Source: Sphaerobacter sp. (GTDB lineage: Bacteria > Chloroflexota > Chloroflexia > Thermomicrobiales > Thermomicrobiaceae). From it: a DNA stretch of 46,638 bases. Location: positions 1 to 46,638 of the forward strand of contig JASBVL010000042.1 in the NCBI GenBank assembly GCA_029961075.1, written 5' to 3'. Numbering within the stretch: the stretch's first letter is position 1; each line of letters starts with the position of its first letter. The notes under the pieces were generated by a model that saw nothing but the letters and a program-made list of their open reading frames with translations, did no database searches and was not told the DNA's origin. Shown one piece after another: positions 33,553 through 41,977 of the stretch. The position numbers were made by a program, and so were the translations under genes.

Positions 33553-33743
33553 CGTCCGCGACGACCACCTGCGTTCGCTCACGGGGGTCAGCGGCGCCGG
33601 GGGTTGGCGGCAACGCGGGCGGGCTGCCGGCAGAGCCGCCGCGAGGGATCGATCGCCGCCCGCAGTCTTCCCCAGCCGTCACGCAGCAGTTCGAGGAGGG
33701 TGTCGATCATCGTGCGGTCGCCTCTCCGGTCAGTCCACGCTGC

Positions 33744-33773
33744 TTGCTCGCATCAGCGTCCGCCTGCTATAAC
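33744..33773 (+). promoter_or_regulatory. Candidate promoter for the phosphofructokinase gene
   Basis: TTGCTC (33744-33749), 18 bases, TATAAC (33768-33773), about 65 bases before the GTG start. The -10 is good and the -35 moderate. The rest of 33553-33839 holds no recognisable feature. Confidence 0.45.
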
Positions 33774-33839
33774 GCATCCGCTGTGCCGCCCGCTGGCGGG
33801 CGGACGACGCGGTGCGAGGTCGGGCGGAGGAGCGGGGGA

Positions 33840-35048
33840 GTGGCAGGGCGCGGCAGCCTGCTCGTGGCGCAGTCCGGCGGTGCGACGGCGGTGATCAACG
33901 CCAGCCTCGCCGGGGTGGTCCGTGCCGCGCAGGAGAGCGGCCGCTTCGCCACGATCATCGGCGCCCGCCACGGCGTCGACGGCATCCTCAGCGAGTCCTT
34001 CGTCGACCTCGGGCGCCAGCCGGCGGCCGTCATCGACGGCCTCCTCCACACCCCGTCGGCGGCGCTCGGCACCACCCGGCGCCGACTGACCGAGGAGACC
34101 GCCGCGCAGGCCGTCGCCACGCTGGCCCGCTACGACGTCCACGCCGTGGCCTACATCGGCGGCAACGACTCGGCCGACACCGCGCTCCGGCTCGCCGCGG
34201 CCGCCCGCGACGTCGGCTACGACCTGCGCGTGGTCAGCGTGCCGAAGACGATCGACAACGACCTCCCCGGCACCGACCACTGCCCGGGCTACGGCTCCAT
34301 CGCCCGCTTCATCGCCCTCGCCGCGCGCGACGCGGCGCTAGACACCGCGGCCACCGCCGCGCTCTACCCGGTCAAGCTGATCGAGGTCATGGGCCGCAAC
34401 GCCGGCTGGGTCGCCGCGGCCGCGGCGCTCGGCCAGACGGACGAGGGTGACGGCCCCCACCTGATCTTCTTCCCGGAGCGTCCCCCGCGCGACCTCTATG
34501 CGCTGCTGCACGAGATTCGCGCCGCGTACGACCGCCACGGCCAGGTGGTCGCCGTGGTGCCCGAGACGCTCAAGGATGCGTCGGGGCGCCCGCTGTCGGG
34601 TGAGGACCTGAGCTGGACCGATCCCTTCGGCCACCGCTATTACCCCGGGCCCGGCCCCGCCCTGACGCGGGCGATCGAGGAGCACCTGGGACTGCGGGCC
34701 CGCTTCGACAAGCCGGGCACCATCGCGCGCATGTTCGCCGCCTGCGTCTCCACGGTCGACCGGCAGGAGGCCTACGAGGTCGGCGTCGCGGCCGTGCGTC
34801 TGCTGCTTGCCGGCGACTCCCAGGTCATGGTCACCATCGAGCGGCTGAGCGACGCCCCCTACGCCGCGACCACCGGGGCGATCCCCCTGACCAGGGTCGC
34901 CAACCAGGAGCGCCACCTCCCCGACGCCTTCATCGGCCTCGACGGCCGCTCCGTCACCGACGCCTTCCGCACCTACGCGCTGCCGCTGATCGACGGCCCG
35001 CTACCGCCATACGCGCGACTCCTCGACCTGCCGCTCTCCCGCGCCTGA
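33840..35048 (+). CDS. 6-phosphofructokinase, probably PPi-dependent
   Basis: A 402-residue PFK-fold enzyme that phosphorylates fructose-6-phosphate. SLLVAQSGGATAVINAS begins the fold, AYIGGNDSADTALRLAA holds the phosphoryl-donor loop, and SVPKTIDNDLPGTDHCPGYGS carries the catalytic Asp. Two diagnostic positions point to pyrophosphate: Asp rather than Gly after GGN (GGND versus GGDG of ATP enzymes), and Lys in PKTIDND (PGTIDND in ATP enzymes). GTG 33840 follows GGAGGAGCGGGGGA. The gene stands alone after a repeat element and before the dynamin gene. Confidence 0.88.
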   Translation: MAGRGSLLVAQSGGATAVINASLAGVVRAAQESGRFATIIGARHGVDGILSESFVDLGRQPAAVIDGLLHTPSAALGTTRRRLTEETAAQAVATLARYDVHAVAYIGGNDSADTALRLAAAARDVGYDLRVVSVPKTIDNDLPGTDHCPGYGSIARFIALAARDAALDTAATAALYPVKLIEVMGRNAGWVAAAAALGQTDEGDGPHLIFFPERPPRDLYALLHEIRAAYDRHGQVVAVVPETLKDASGRPLSGEDLSWTDPFGHRYYPGPGPALTRAIEEHLGLRARFDKPGTIARMFAACVSTVDRQEAYEVGVAAVRLLLAGDSQVMVTIERLSDAPYAATTGAIPLTRVANQERHLPDAFIGLDGRSVTDAFRTYALPLIDGPLPPYARLLDLPLSRA

Positions 35049-35155
35049 GTCCCGCCGGTTGCCACGGGACTCCCCAGGCGGCATACTCCCAACCAGAACA
35101 GCCTTTCTCCCGCGTGCGATCGCCGGCCCGACGCCGTGCGCAAGGAGCGGCCATC

Positions 35156-36922
35156 ATGAGCGACAGCCCCGCCCTGCCGCCCGACCGGATCCTGACCGGG
35201 CGCGAAGACGAGCTGCGGCAGCGTGCGGCCGGGATCGTCGAGGAACTGGCGCGCGCCATCCGCCCCATCCCGGCCGACCACGACGACCTGGAACTGCTGC
35301 GCGACGCTGCCGAGCGCCTCAACGCGCTGTTTCTGCTCGTCATCGTCGGGGAGTTCAACTCCGGGAAGTCCGCCGTGGTCAACGCGCTGCTCGGGGAGCC
35401 CGTCATGCCCGAGGGCGTCACCCCGACCACCAGCGCGATCCACATCCTCCGCTACGGCGATGCGGTGGGTGAGATAGTCGACATCGACGGCATCGTCGAG
35501 CACGTCTTCCCGGCCGACTTCCTGCGCGACGTGAACCTGGTGGACACCCCCGGCACCAATGCCATCATCCGCGAGCACGACGCCCTCTCCCAGCGCTTCG
35601 TCCCCCGCGCCGACCTCGTGCTCTTCGTCACCTCGGCCGACCGCCCCTTCACCGAGAGCGAGCGGCAGTTCATGGCCGAGATCCGCGGCTGGGGCAAGAA
35701 GATCGTCCTCGTACTCAACAAGATCGACCTGCTGCGCGGTGACGCGGAGATCGCCGAGGTCACCGACTTCATCCGCGCCAACGCCGTCCGGCTCCTCGGC
35801 CTGCAGCCCCAGATCTTCCCCGTCGCCGCGCGCCTCGCCCGCGAGGCCCAGCTCACCGAGGCACCCGAGGAGCGCGCCCGTCGCTGGGAGGCCAGCCGCT
35901 TCGGCGCGCTGGAGCAGTTCATCCTCTCCGCGCTCGACGAGGAGACCCGCATCCGCCTCAAACTGCTCAACCCGCTCGGCATCGCCGACCGCGTCGGCGC
36001 GCGCTACCGCGCCACGGCGGCCGAGCGCCTGGCCCTCCTCGACCGCGACCTGCAGACCATCGAGCGGATCGAGCAGCGCATCGCCGTCTACCAATCGGAC
36101 ATGCGCGCCGACTTCACCTCCTACCTCTCCCGCATCGAGGCCATCGTCTTCCGCATGAACGACCGCGCCGACCGCTTCTTCGACGAAACCATCCGCCTCG
36201 GCCGGGTGCTCGACCTGCGCGATCGCGACCGCATCCAGCGGGAGTTCCAGGCGGAGGTGGTCGCCGACACCGAGCGGGAGATCGACGCCGCCGTGGCGGA
36301 GATGATCGACTGGATGGTCGAGCGCGACCTCCGGCTGTGGCAGGAGGTCACCGAGTACATCGACCGGCGGCAGCTCGATCGGCACCAGCCGGAGGTCGTC
36401 GGGGAGACGAGCGCGCAGTTCAACTACGACCGCCAGGCGCTCCTGGGGGCGGTCGCCCGCCGCGCCGACGAGGTGGTCGAGCGGTTCGATCCCGGCCGCG
36501 AGGCCCAGGCGATCGCCCAGTCGCTGCGCGACGCGGTCGCCCAGACCGCCCTGACCGAGGTCGGCGCCGTCGGGCTCGGGGCGGCGGTGATCGCGCTGGC
36601 CACCACCGCCACCATGGACGTCACCGGCATCCTGGCCGCCGTCACCATTGGCGGCCTTGGCCTGCTCATCCTGCCGGCCCGCAAGCGCCACACGCGGGAG
36701 CTGATGCGGCAGCGCTCGGCCACCCTGCGGCAGCGGCTGAACGAGGCGCTGCTCGACCAGTTCGAGCGTGAGGTGTCGCGCTCGATCGCGCGGGTGCGCG
36801 ACGCGCTCGCCCCCTACAGCACCTTCGTGCGGACCGAGCGCGACCGGCTGCAGCGCCTGGCCCAGGCACTCGACGCGGTCGACGCCGACATCGGCGAGCT
36901 ACGGCGCGTGCTCGAAGGCTGA
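35156..36922 (+). CDS. Dynamin family GTPase (bacterial dynamin-like protein)
   Basis: A 588-residue large GTPase. G1 is VIVGEFNSGKSAVVNALLG, the switch I threonines are in VTPTTSAIH, G3 is VDTPGTNAI, and G4 is LVLNKIDLL. A long helical stalk follows, rich in Arg and Glu. A hydrophobic stretch from VGAVGLGAAVIALA to LGLLILPA at about residues 475-510 is the paddle-like membrane insertion segment. The C-terminal helix returns to the stalk. Such proteins remodel or repair membranes in bacteria. ATG 35156 has CAAGGAGCGG upstream. The last 24 bases overlap the 3' end of the convergent ABM gene. Confidence 0.92.
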   Translation: MSDSPALPPDRILTGREDELRQRAAGIVEELARAIRPIPADHDDLELLRDAAERLNALFLLVIVGEFNSGKSAVVNALLGEPVMPEGVTPTTSAIHILRYGDAVGEIVDIDGIVEHVFPADFLRDVNLVDTPGTNAIIREHDALSQRFVPRADLVLFVTSADRPFTESERQFMAEIRGWGKKIVLVLNKIDLLRGDAEIAEVTDFIRANAVRLLGLQPQIFPVAARLAREAQLTEAPEERARRWEASRFGALEQFILSALDEETRIRLKLLNPLGIADRVGARYRATAAERLALLDRDLQTIERIEQRIAVYQSDMRADFTSYLSRIEAIVFRMNDRADRFFDETIRLGRVLDLRDRDRIQREFQAEVVADTEREIDAAVAEMIDWMVERDLRLWQEVTEYIDRRQLDRHQPEVVGETSAQFNYDRQALLGAVARRADEVVERFDPGREAQAIAQSLRDAVAQTALTEVGAVGLGAAVIALATTATMDVTGILAAVTIGGLGLLILPARKRHTRELMRQRSATLRQRLNEALLDQFEREVSRSIARVRDALAPYSTFVRTERDRLQRLAQALDAVDADIGELRRVLEG

Positions 36923-37225
36923 GCCGTCGTCCTCCATGACGACGTACCCCTCCGCGTCCCGCTCGACCAGCCGAGTCGCATAGCGCCCGACATCGGGCAG
37001 ACTGGGCCAGAGTTTGCCGAAGAGGATCTCGTTGAATGCGTCGTGCTGCTCCCGCGTGGTCCAGCGTTCGAGCCAGATGTAGTGATGCGGCTCGTCGAGC
37101 CGCACCAACTCCGACGACAGGCACCCGGCCGTCTCGCGCGCCCGCTCCACGACGGTGCGGAAGTCGCGCTCGAAGGCCCGCTGCATGCCGTCCTCGACCT
37201 GGAAGAAGCTGATGTCGATGAACAT
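36899..37225 (-). CDS. Antibiotic biosynthesis monooxygenase (ABM) domain protein
   Basis: A 108-residue dimeric ferredoxin-like-fold protein. The sequence has the ABM signature order: ISFFQVEDGMQRAFERDF, the segment GCLSSELVRLDEPHHYIWLERWTTREQHDAF, then the C-terminal helix. Family members are small monooxygenases, haem-degrading enzymes or stress proteins; the active residue cannot be chosen from sequence alone. ATG 37225 has GGAGGTGGGCGC upstream; an earlier in-frame Gly-rich extension lacks a ribosome site. Its 3' end overlaps the dynamin gene by 24 bp in the opposite direction. Confidence 0.82.
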   Translation of the reverse strand: MFIDISFFQVEDGMQRAFERDFRTVVERARETAGCLSSELVRLDEPHHYIWLERWTTREQHDAFNEILFGKLWPSLPDVGRYATRLVERDAEGYVVMEDDGSAFEHAP

Positions 37226-37328
37226 GCGCCCACCTCCTCCGGTCCCGCCAGCGCCGGCCACCGCGGCGACGCTGTCACCCTACCCTACCACCCGCCGCCC
37301 CGCGCGGACAGGACGCCAGTGCCCGGTC

Positions 37329-37337
37329 TGTTATACT
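37329..37337 (+). promoter_or_regulatory. Extended -10 promoter ahead of the JAMM operon
   Basis: TGTTATACT (TGn extension plus TATACT), 79 bases before the ATG. No clear -35 is seen. The same element form recurs at four other promoters in the window. Confidence 0.5.
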
Positions 37338-37415
37338 GCAGGGTGCGCCCGGCCCCGTGTCGGGTCTTCGGCTCGAGGCTCACCACGCACGGAGCCGATC
37401 CGGAGTAACGCGGCC

Positions 37416-37868
37416 ATGGCGGGAGACGACCAGAACGGCACGCCCGAGGCGCTCGTGATCGACGCCCCGCTCTATCATGAGATGATCGAGCACGTGCGCT
37501 CGGTGGCGCCGATCGAGGGCGTGGGACTCATCGCCTTCGCCGGGGACCGCGCCGTCAAGATCTACCGCGGCACGAACGTCGAGCAGAGCACCACGCGGTA
37601 CAGCATGGATCCGACCGAGGTGGTGGCCGCGCTCAACGAGATGGACCAACACGGGTGGCAGCTCGGCGCCATCTTCCATTCCCATCCCCGCAGCGAAGCC
37701 GCCCCCTCGCCCACCGACCTCCGGCACGCCTACTACCCGAACGCCCTCATGGTCATCATCTCCCTCCTCACCGATCCTCCGGTCGTCCGCGCCTTCCGCG
37801 TCGATGGGGAGGTCCGTGAGGTACCAGTCCGGGTGCTCCCCGAGGAAGGAACGGCAGAGACGGCATGA
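37416..37868 (+). CDS. JAMM/MPN metalloprotease domain protein
   Basis: A 150-residue Mov34/MPN-type zinc peptidase. The metal motif is HSHPRSEAAPSPTD, which fits HxHPx(6)Sx(2)D, and the catalytic Glu lies in IEGVGLIAF near residue 30. In bacteria this fold removes ubiquitin-like sulfur carriers (ThiS/MoaD/CysO type) from substrates or precursors. None of those partners is adjacent, so its role here is unassigned. ATG 37416 is the natural start, 79 bases after an extended -10 box. It overlaps the racemase gene by 4 bp (ATGA), the first step of a three-gene overlapping operon. Confidence 0.88.
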   Translation: MAGDDQNGTPEALVIDAPLYHEMIEHVRSVAPIEGVGLIAFAGDRAVKIYRGTNVEQSTTRYSMDPTEVVAALNEMDQHGWQLGAIFHSHPRSEAAPSPTDLRHAYYPNALMVIISLLTDPPVVRAFRVDGEVREVPVRVLPEEGTAETA

Positions 37869-38608
37869 CGGCCAGACGAACCATCGGTGTGCTGGGCGGC
37901 ATGGGGCCGCTGGCCACGGCGGACCTCTACCAGAAGATCATCGCGGCGACACCGGCGCAGCGGGACCAGGATCACCTGCACGTCATCATCGACGCCGACC
38001 CGACGGTCCCCGACCGCACCGCCGCACTTCTCCACGGCGGCCCGGATCCGACGCCCTGGCTCGTCGCGGGCGCGCGGCGCCTCGCCGCCGCCGGGGCGGA
38101 CTTCATCGTCATCCCCTGCAACACGGCCCACGCGTTCCTCGGCACGATCCGCGACGCCGTCCCGATCCCGATCCTGAGCATGGTCGATGAGACCGCCGCC
38201 GCGCTCGCGGCACTGCTGCCGCCGGGAGCGCCCGCGGGGATCCTGGCCACCGCCGGCACGGTGGCCGTCGGCCTGTACCAGACCGCGCTCGCCGCGGTCG
38301 GCCTGGACGCGCGCGTGCCGAGCCCCGAGGCCCAGACGCACGTCGACGCCGCCATCGCCGCCGTCAAAGCCGGGGACCTGAGCCGGGCCAGCACCGACCG
38401 GGCCCTGCGCGCGGCCCAGGAACTGGTCGACCGCGGGGCCCGCGCGCTCGTCGCCGCCTGCACCGAGCTGCCGCTGATCCTGCGGCCCGAGGATGTCCCG
38501 GTGCCCCTGGTCGACCCGACCGCCGTCCTGGCACAGGCGGCCGTCCGCGTGGCGCGCGACGCCCGCGTGCCGCTCGAGGGAGGGACGCCCCATGCCGTCC
38601 GACCGTGA
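37865..38608 (+). CDS. Aspartate/glutamate racemase family protein
   Basis: A 247-residue cofactor-independent racemase. It opens with TIGVLGGMGPLATADLYQKI, the first catalytic Cys is in IVIPCNTAHAFL, and the second in LVAACTELPLIL, one on each side of the active site. Length and both cysteines match aspartate racemase, which supplies D-amino acids for cell walls or signalling. The substrate (Asp versus Glu or another) is not certain from sequence. ATG 37865 overlaps the JAMM stop by 4 bp; the 3' end overlaps the DinB gene by 17 bp. Confidence 0.92.
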   Translation: MTARRTIGVLGGMGPLATADLYQKIIAATPAQRDQDHLHVIIDADPTVPDRTAALLHGGPDPTPWLVAGARRLAAAGADFIVIPCNTAHAFLGTIRDAVPIPILSMVDETAAALAALLPPGAPAGILATAGTVAVGLYQTALAAVGLDARVPSPEAQTHVDAAIAAVKAGDLSRASTDRALRAAQELVDRGARALVAACTELPLILRPEDVPVPLVDPTAVLAQAAVRVARDARVPLEGGTPHAVRP

Positions 38609-39053
38609 GGAGCTGCTCGACCGGCTGCGCCACTTCCCTGAGCGGGTCGCCCGCATCGTCGACCCCCAACCGATCGAAGCCCTCCGCCGCGCCGGGGCCA
38701 ACGGCGGGTGGGGGGCGGTCGAGATCCTCGCCCACCTGCGCGACTGGGACGAGGTCACCCTGGACCGTGTCCGCCGCATCGTGCACGAGGACACGCCGGA
38801 GCTGGAGAACTTCGATACCGGCTTCTGGGCCATCGAGCGGGACTATCATGCCCAGGACCCGCGCCAGGTGCTGGCCGCCTTCCGCGCCCGCCGTGCCCGC
38901 CTCGTCGCCCTGCTCGAGTCGCTGCCTGACTCCGCCTGGCAGCGAACCGGCCGCCACCCGCGCTGGGGCACCATCACCCTCGAGGAGTTGGTCCAGCGCG
39001 TCGACGAGCACGACCAGAAGCAACTCCGCGCCCTCCGCGACGTCCTGACGTGA
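38592..39053 (+). CDS. DinB-superfamily protein
   Basis: A 153-residue four-helix-bundle protein. Histidines at conserved positions that bind a divalent metal in DinB/YfiT-like proteins are visible in ILAHLRDWDEV and QRVDEHDQKQLRAL; a third candidate is in ERDYHAQDPRQ. Family members are metal-dependent hydrolases or thiol S-transferases (for example bacillithiol or mycothiol related), but the function here is unknown. ATG 38592 overlaps the racemase end by 17 bp, so it is translationally coupled to it. Confidence 0.82.
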   Translation: MPSDREELLDRLRHFPERVARIVDPQPIEALRRAGANGGWGAVEILAHLRDWDEVTLDRVRRIVHEDTPELENFDTGFWAIERDYHAQDPRQVLAAFRARRARLVALLESLPDSAWQRTGRHPRWGTITLEELVQRVDEHDQKQLRALRDVLT

Positions 39054-39213
39054 GGGGGGACCGGTCCCCCACCAGCCGGCACCACGGCGACGCCGTCCGA
39101 CCGACGGCCGGGCCCCAGCTGCGCCTGCCTCAGGCTGCCCGACGGCCGCCCGCCGCGTGACGGGCGCCAGCCGCGCCGCTTGCCCCATCCGCCCGCATCG
39201 CTCTTCCGTACGA

Positions 39214-39242
39214 TTGACAGATGCGAGACGTCTCCCCACAAT
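39214..39242 (+). promoter_or_regulatory. Promoter of the FadR-type regulator gene
   Basis: TTGACA (39214-39219), 17 bases, CACAAT (39237-39242). The predicted start is near 39249, just before the operator-like palindrome. It lies within the 253-bp gap 39054-39306, which holds nothing else obvious. Confidence 0.55.
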
Positions 39243-39257
39243 GGCGCCATCACCCAG

Positions 39258-39268
39258 TGGTATGACCA
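39258..39268. promoter_or_regulatory. Candidate FadR/PdhR-type operator
   Basis: TGGT-ATG-ACCA is a perfect 11-bp dyad matching the FadR-subfamily operator form TNGTNNNACNA. It sits just downstream of the predicted transcription start and about 40 bases ahead of the regulator's own GTG. Autorepression is inferred. Confidence 0.6.
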
Positions 39269-39306
39269 TCAGGCCGCTTTCGCGGCCATGCGGGAGGCGC
39301 TGCGCC

Positions 39307-40095
39307 GTGGTGCAGCCGATTCGCCGCCTCAGGCTGTCGCAGCAGATCGTCGCGCAGATCTGCCAGCTCATCCGGCAGGGTTACCTGCGGCCGGGCGATC
39401 GGCTCCCGCCCGAGCGGGACCTGGCCGATCAGCTCCAGGTGAGCCGCGCCTCGCTGCGGGAGGCGCTGCGCGGCCTGGAGATCGCCGGCATCATCGAGTC
39501 ACGCCACGGCGGCGGCACCTACGTCCGCGACGGGTTCAGCTCCGGGCTCATCTCGCCGCTGGCGCTCGTCCTGGAGGCCAGCGGCGACCTGCTCGGCGAT
39601 CTGTGGGAAGTGCGCATCATCGTCGAGCCCGATCTGGCCGCCCTCGCCGCTCTCCGGGCCACCCCGGAGCACATCGCGGCGCTGGAGGAGGTCGTGCGCC
39701 AGCAGGCGGCGGAGCTGGCGCACCCCGAGGAGGATCGCGCCACCCACCTCGACCGCCAGTTCCACGTGGCCCTTGCCCAGGCATCCGAGAACGCGGTCGC
39801 GGTGCAGGTGATCCAGCTCATGAACCGGGTCCTCCAGGGGGGCCGGCGGCACTTCCACGCCTCCCCCGAGCGCCGTCGCCGCGCCTACCACTGGCACCAG
39901 GAGATCCTCGGCGCGATCCGCGCGCGCCAGCCCGACGCCGCGCGGGACGCCATGCTCCGCCACCTCCGCGAGGTGGAGGAGTTCATCCTCGGCAGCGTGG
40001 TGGCCACGCGCGCGCCGCGCTCCCCGGAGCCGCCGCGCGGCGCGCCGCACCCGCCGACGGGAAGGAGGGACGCCAGGGCAGACCGCGGGGACTGA
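39307..40095 (+). CDS. GntR-family regulator, FadR subfamily
   Basis: A 262-residue repressor. The winged helix has IRQGYLRPGDRLPPERDLADQ and VSRASLREALRGLEIAGI, followed by the wing RHGGGTYV. The FCD effector domain then runs from EVRIIVEPDLAALAALRA, with a metal/ligand His and Asp pattern in HLDRQFHVALAQ and HWHQEILGAI. FadR-type regulators respond to small organic acids or amino acids. GTG 39307 follows GGGAGG at good spacing; GTG 39310 is equally plausible. It precedes a peptide-type importer, which it may control. Confidence 0.9.
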   Translation: MVQPIRRLRLSQQIVAQICQLIRQGYLRPGDRLPPERDLADQLQVSRASLREALRGLEIAGIIESRHGGGTYVRDGFSSGLISPLALVLEASGDLLGDLWEVRIIVEPDLAALAALRATPEHIAALEEVVRQQAAELAHPEEDRATHLDRQFHVALAQASENAVAVQVIQLMNRVLQGGRRHFHASPERRRRAYHWHQEILGAIRARQPDAARDAMLRHLREVEEFILGSVVATRAPRSPEPPRGAPHPPTGRRDARADRGD

Positions 40096-40151
40096 GCGGC
40101 GCCCGGTGCTGCGCCCGCGCCGGGCCGCTCGCCGTCGCGGCCGGGTTCGGC

Positions 40152-40167
40152 CGCCCGTTCACGGGCG
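40152..40167 (+). terminator. Hairpin after the regulator gene
   Basis: CGCCCG-TTCA-CGGGCG, a perfect 6-bp stem 56 bases past the stop, without a U-run. It may be weak termination or an mRNA-stability element between the regulator and the importer. Confidence 0.35.
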
Positions 40168-40226
40168 CGGTGAGGAGATGAGTAGCTCGCAGCCGGGGAG
40201 TCCCCCGGGCCCAAAGGGGGTGGGTC

Positions 40227-41921
40227 ATGCGTCCGCACGACTTCGGTGACGACCCGTTCGACCGCGTCGCGCACGCCGTGTCCACGACCTCGCTGACGCG
40301 GCGCACGCTCCTCCGCGGCGGTGTCGCGCTCGGCTTCACGACCGCAGCCGGCGCGCTGCTGGCGGCCTGCGGCGGCGGTGGCAGCAGCGCCACGTCGACC
40401 CCGGCCGGGGAGTCGGGCGGCGGCGCGCCGGCCGGCGGCTCACCCACCGCCACCACGGCGGCGAGCGGCGACGGCGCGCCGCAGCGGGGCGGCTCGATCA
40501 CCGTGGCCCTCAACTCCGACCTGACCACCATGGACCCGCACAAGTCCACCGCGGCCGTCGACCGTCAGGTCTACCAGTTGATCTATGACAAGCTGGTGGA
40601 CATCGACGCGCAACTGAACATCGTCCCCTACCTGGCCGAGAGGTGGGAGATCGCCGACGACGGCAAGCAGTACACCTTCACCCTCGTCTCCGGCGTCACC
40701 TTTCACGACGGCGAGCCGTTGAACGCCGCCGCGGTCAAGGCCAACTTCGACCGCATGCTCGACCCCGCCACCGCCTCGCCCCGGCGCAGCGAGGTGGCCC
40801 AGGTGACCGAGGTCCAGGCCCCCGACGACACCACGGTCGTCCTCGTGCTGAGCCAGCCGTATGCGCCGCTCCTCGCCACCCTGTCCGACCGCGCCGGCAT
40901 GATCATCTCGCCCAAAGCGATCCAGGAGAAGGGCGACGACCTGGCGCGCGAGCCGGTTGGCTCCGGCGCCTTCGTCTTCGTCGAGTGGGTCAAGGACGAT
41001 CACCTCACCGTCAAGCGCAACGAGAACTACTGGCAGGAGGGTCTGCCCTACCTCGACCAGGTCACCTACAAGCCGGTGACCGACGCCACGGTGCGCCTCA
41101 CCAGCCTGCGCACCAACGAGGTGCAGATGGTCGACGCGATCTCGGCCAAGGACGTCGAGGCCACCAAGAACGACCCCTCGCTCGTCTACTCCGAGGTCGC
41201 CGGGCTGGCGTTCCAGTACATCTCGCTCAACAGCTCCAAGCCCCCCTTCGACAAGAAGGAGCTGCGCCAGGCGGTCGCCTGGACCATCGACCGCGAGGCG
41301 ATCATCAACGCGATCTTCTTCGGCATCGGCCACCCCGCCCAGACGCCGATCCCACCCAGCTCCTGGGCCTACGACGAGTCGGTGCAGGTCTACCACCAGG
41401 ATTACGACAAGGCGAAGGAGCTCCTGGCGGCGGGCGGCGCGCCGGACGGCTTCGAGTTCACCATGCTCGTCACCAACACGCCGGACGCGATCCAGCTCGC
41501 CGAGGCCTACCGCGCGCAGATGGCCGCGGTCGGCATCAATGCCAAGCTCGAGCTGTTGGAGTTTGGCACCCTCCTCGACCGCAACGACGCCGGCGACTTC
41601 CAGGCGGTCAGCCTCCAGTGGAGCGGCCGGCCCGACCCGGACGGCAACATCTACAACTACTTCATCACCGACGGTGGGCTGAACCGGGGCAAGTACAGCA
41701 ACCCCGAGGTGGACCGGCTGCTGGAGCAGACGCGCGCCGTCGCTGACCCCGCCGAGCGCAAGAAGCTCTACGCCGAGGTCTGCCGGCTGATCGCCGAGGA
41801 CGCGCCGATGATCTTCATCCGCTTCCCGGCGGAGATCAAAGTGTGGCAGCCGGTCATTCAGGGCTTCGTCCACGTCCCCGACGGGATGATGCGGCTGAAG
41901 ACGGTGTGGCTGCGGCAGTAG
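40227..41921 (+). CDS. ABC transporter substrate-binding protein (family 5, peptide/nickel type)
   Basis: A 564-residue exported lipoprotein that captures a small peptide or similar solute. The N-terminus has a twin-arginine-like signal (LTRRTLLRGGVALGF) ending in the lipobox LLAACGG, with the lipid-modified Cys followed by a Gly/Ser/Thr-rich linker. The mature domain follows the SBP_bac_5 pattern: LTTMDPHKSTAAVDRQVYQL, LAERWEIADDGKQYTF and FHDGEPLNAAAVKANFDRML. It ends with LIAEDAPMIFIRFP. ATG 40227 follows AAAGGGGGTGGG. It heads an operon with two permeases. The solute is not identifiable from sequence. Confidence 0.93.
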   Translation: MRPHDFGDDPFDRVAHAVSTTSLTRRTLLRGGVALGFTTAAGALLAACGGGGSSATSTPAGESGGGAPAGGSPTATTAASGDGAPQRGGSITVALNSDLTTMDPHKSTAAVDRQVYQLIYDKLVDIDAQLNIVPYLAERWEIADDGKQYTFTLVSGVTFHDGEPLNAAAVKANFDRMLDPATASPRRSEVAQVTEVQAPDDTTVVLVLSQPYAPLLATLSDRAGMIISPKAIQEKGDDLAREPVGSGAFVFVEWVKDDHLTVKRNENYWQEGLPYLDQVTYKPVTDATVRLTSLRTNEVQMVDAISAKDVEATKNDPSLVYSEVAGLAFQYISLNSSKPPFDKKELRQAVAWTIDREAIINAIFFGIGHPAQTPIPPSSWAYDESVQVYHQDYDKAKELLAAGGAPDGFEFTMLVTNTPDAIQLAEAYRAQMAAVGINAKLELLEFGTLLDRNDAGDFQAVSLQWSGRPDPDGNIYNYFITDGGLNRGKYSNPEVDRLLEQTRAVADPAERKKLYAEVCRLIAEDAPMIFIRFPAEIKVWQPVIQGFVHVPDGMMRLKTVWLRQ

Positions 41922-41977
41922 CGGCGACCACGCAGGGCGGCGGGCGATGCCCCGCCGCCCCGATCCGGGGGTCCGAC

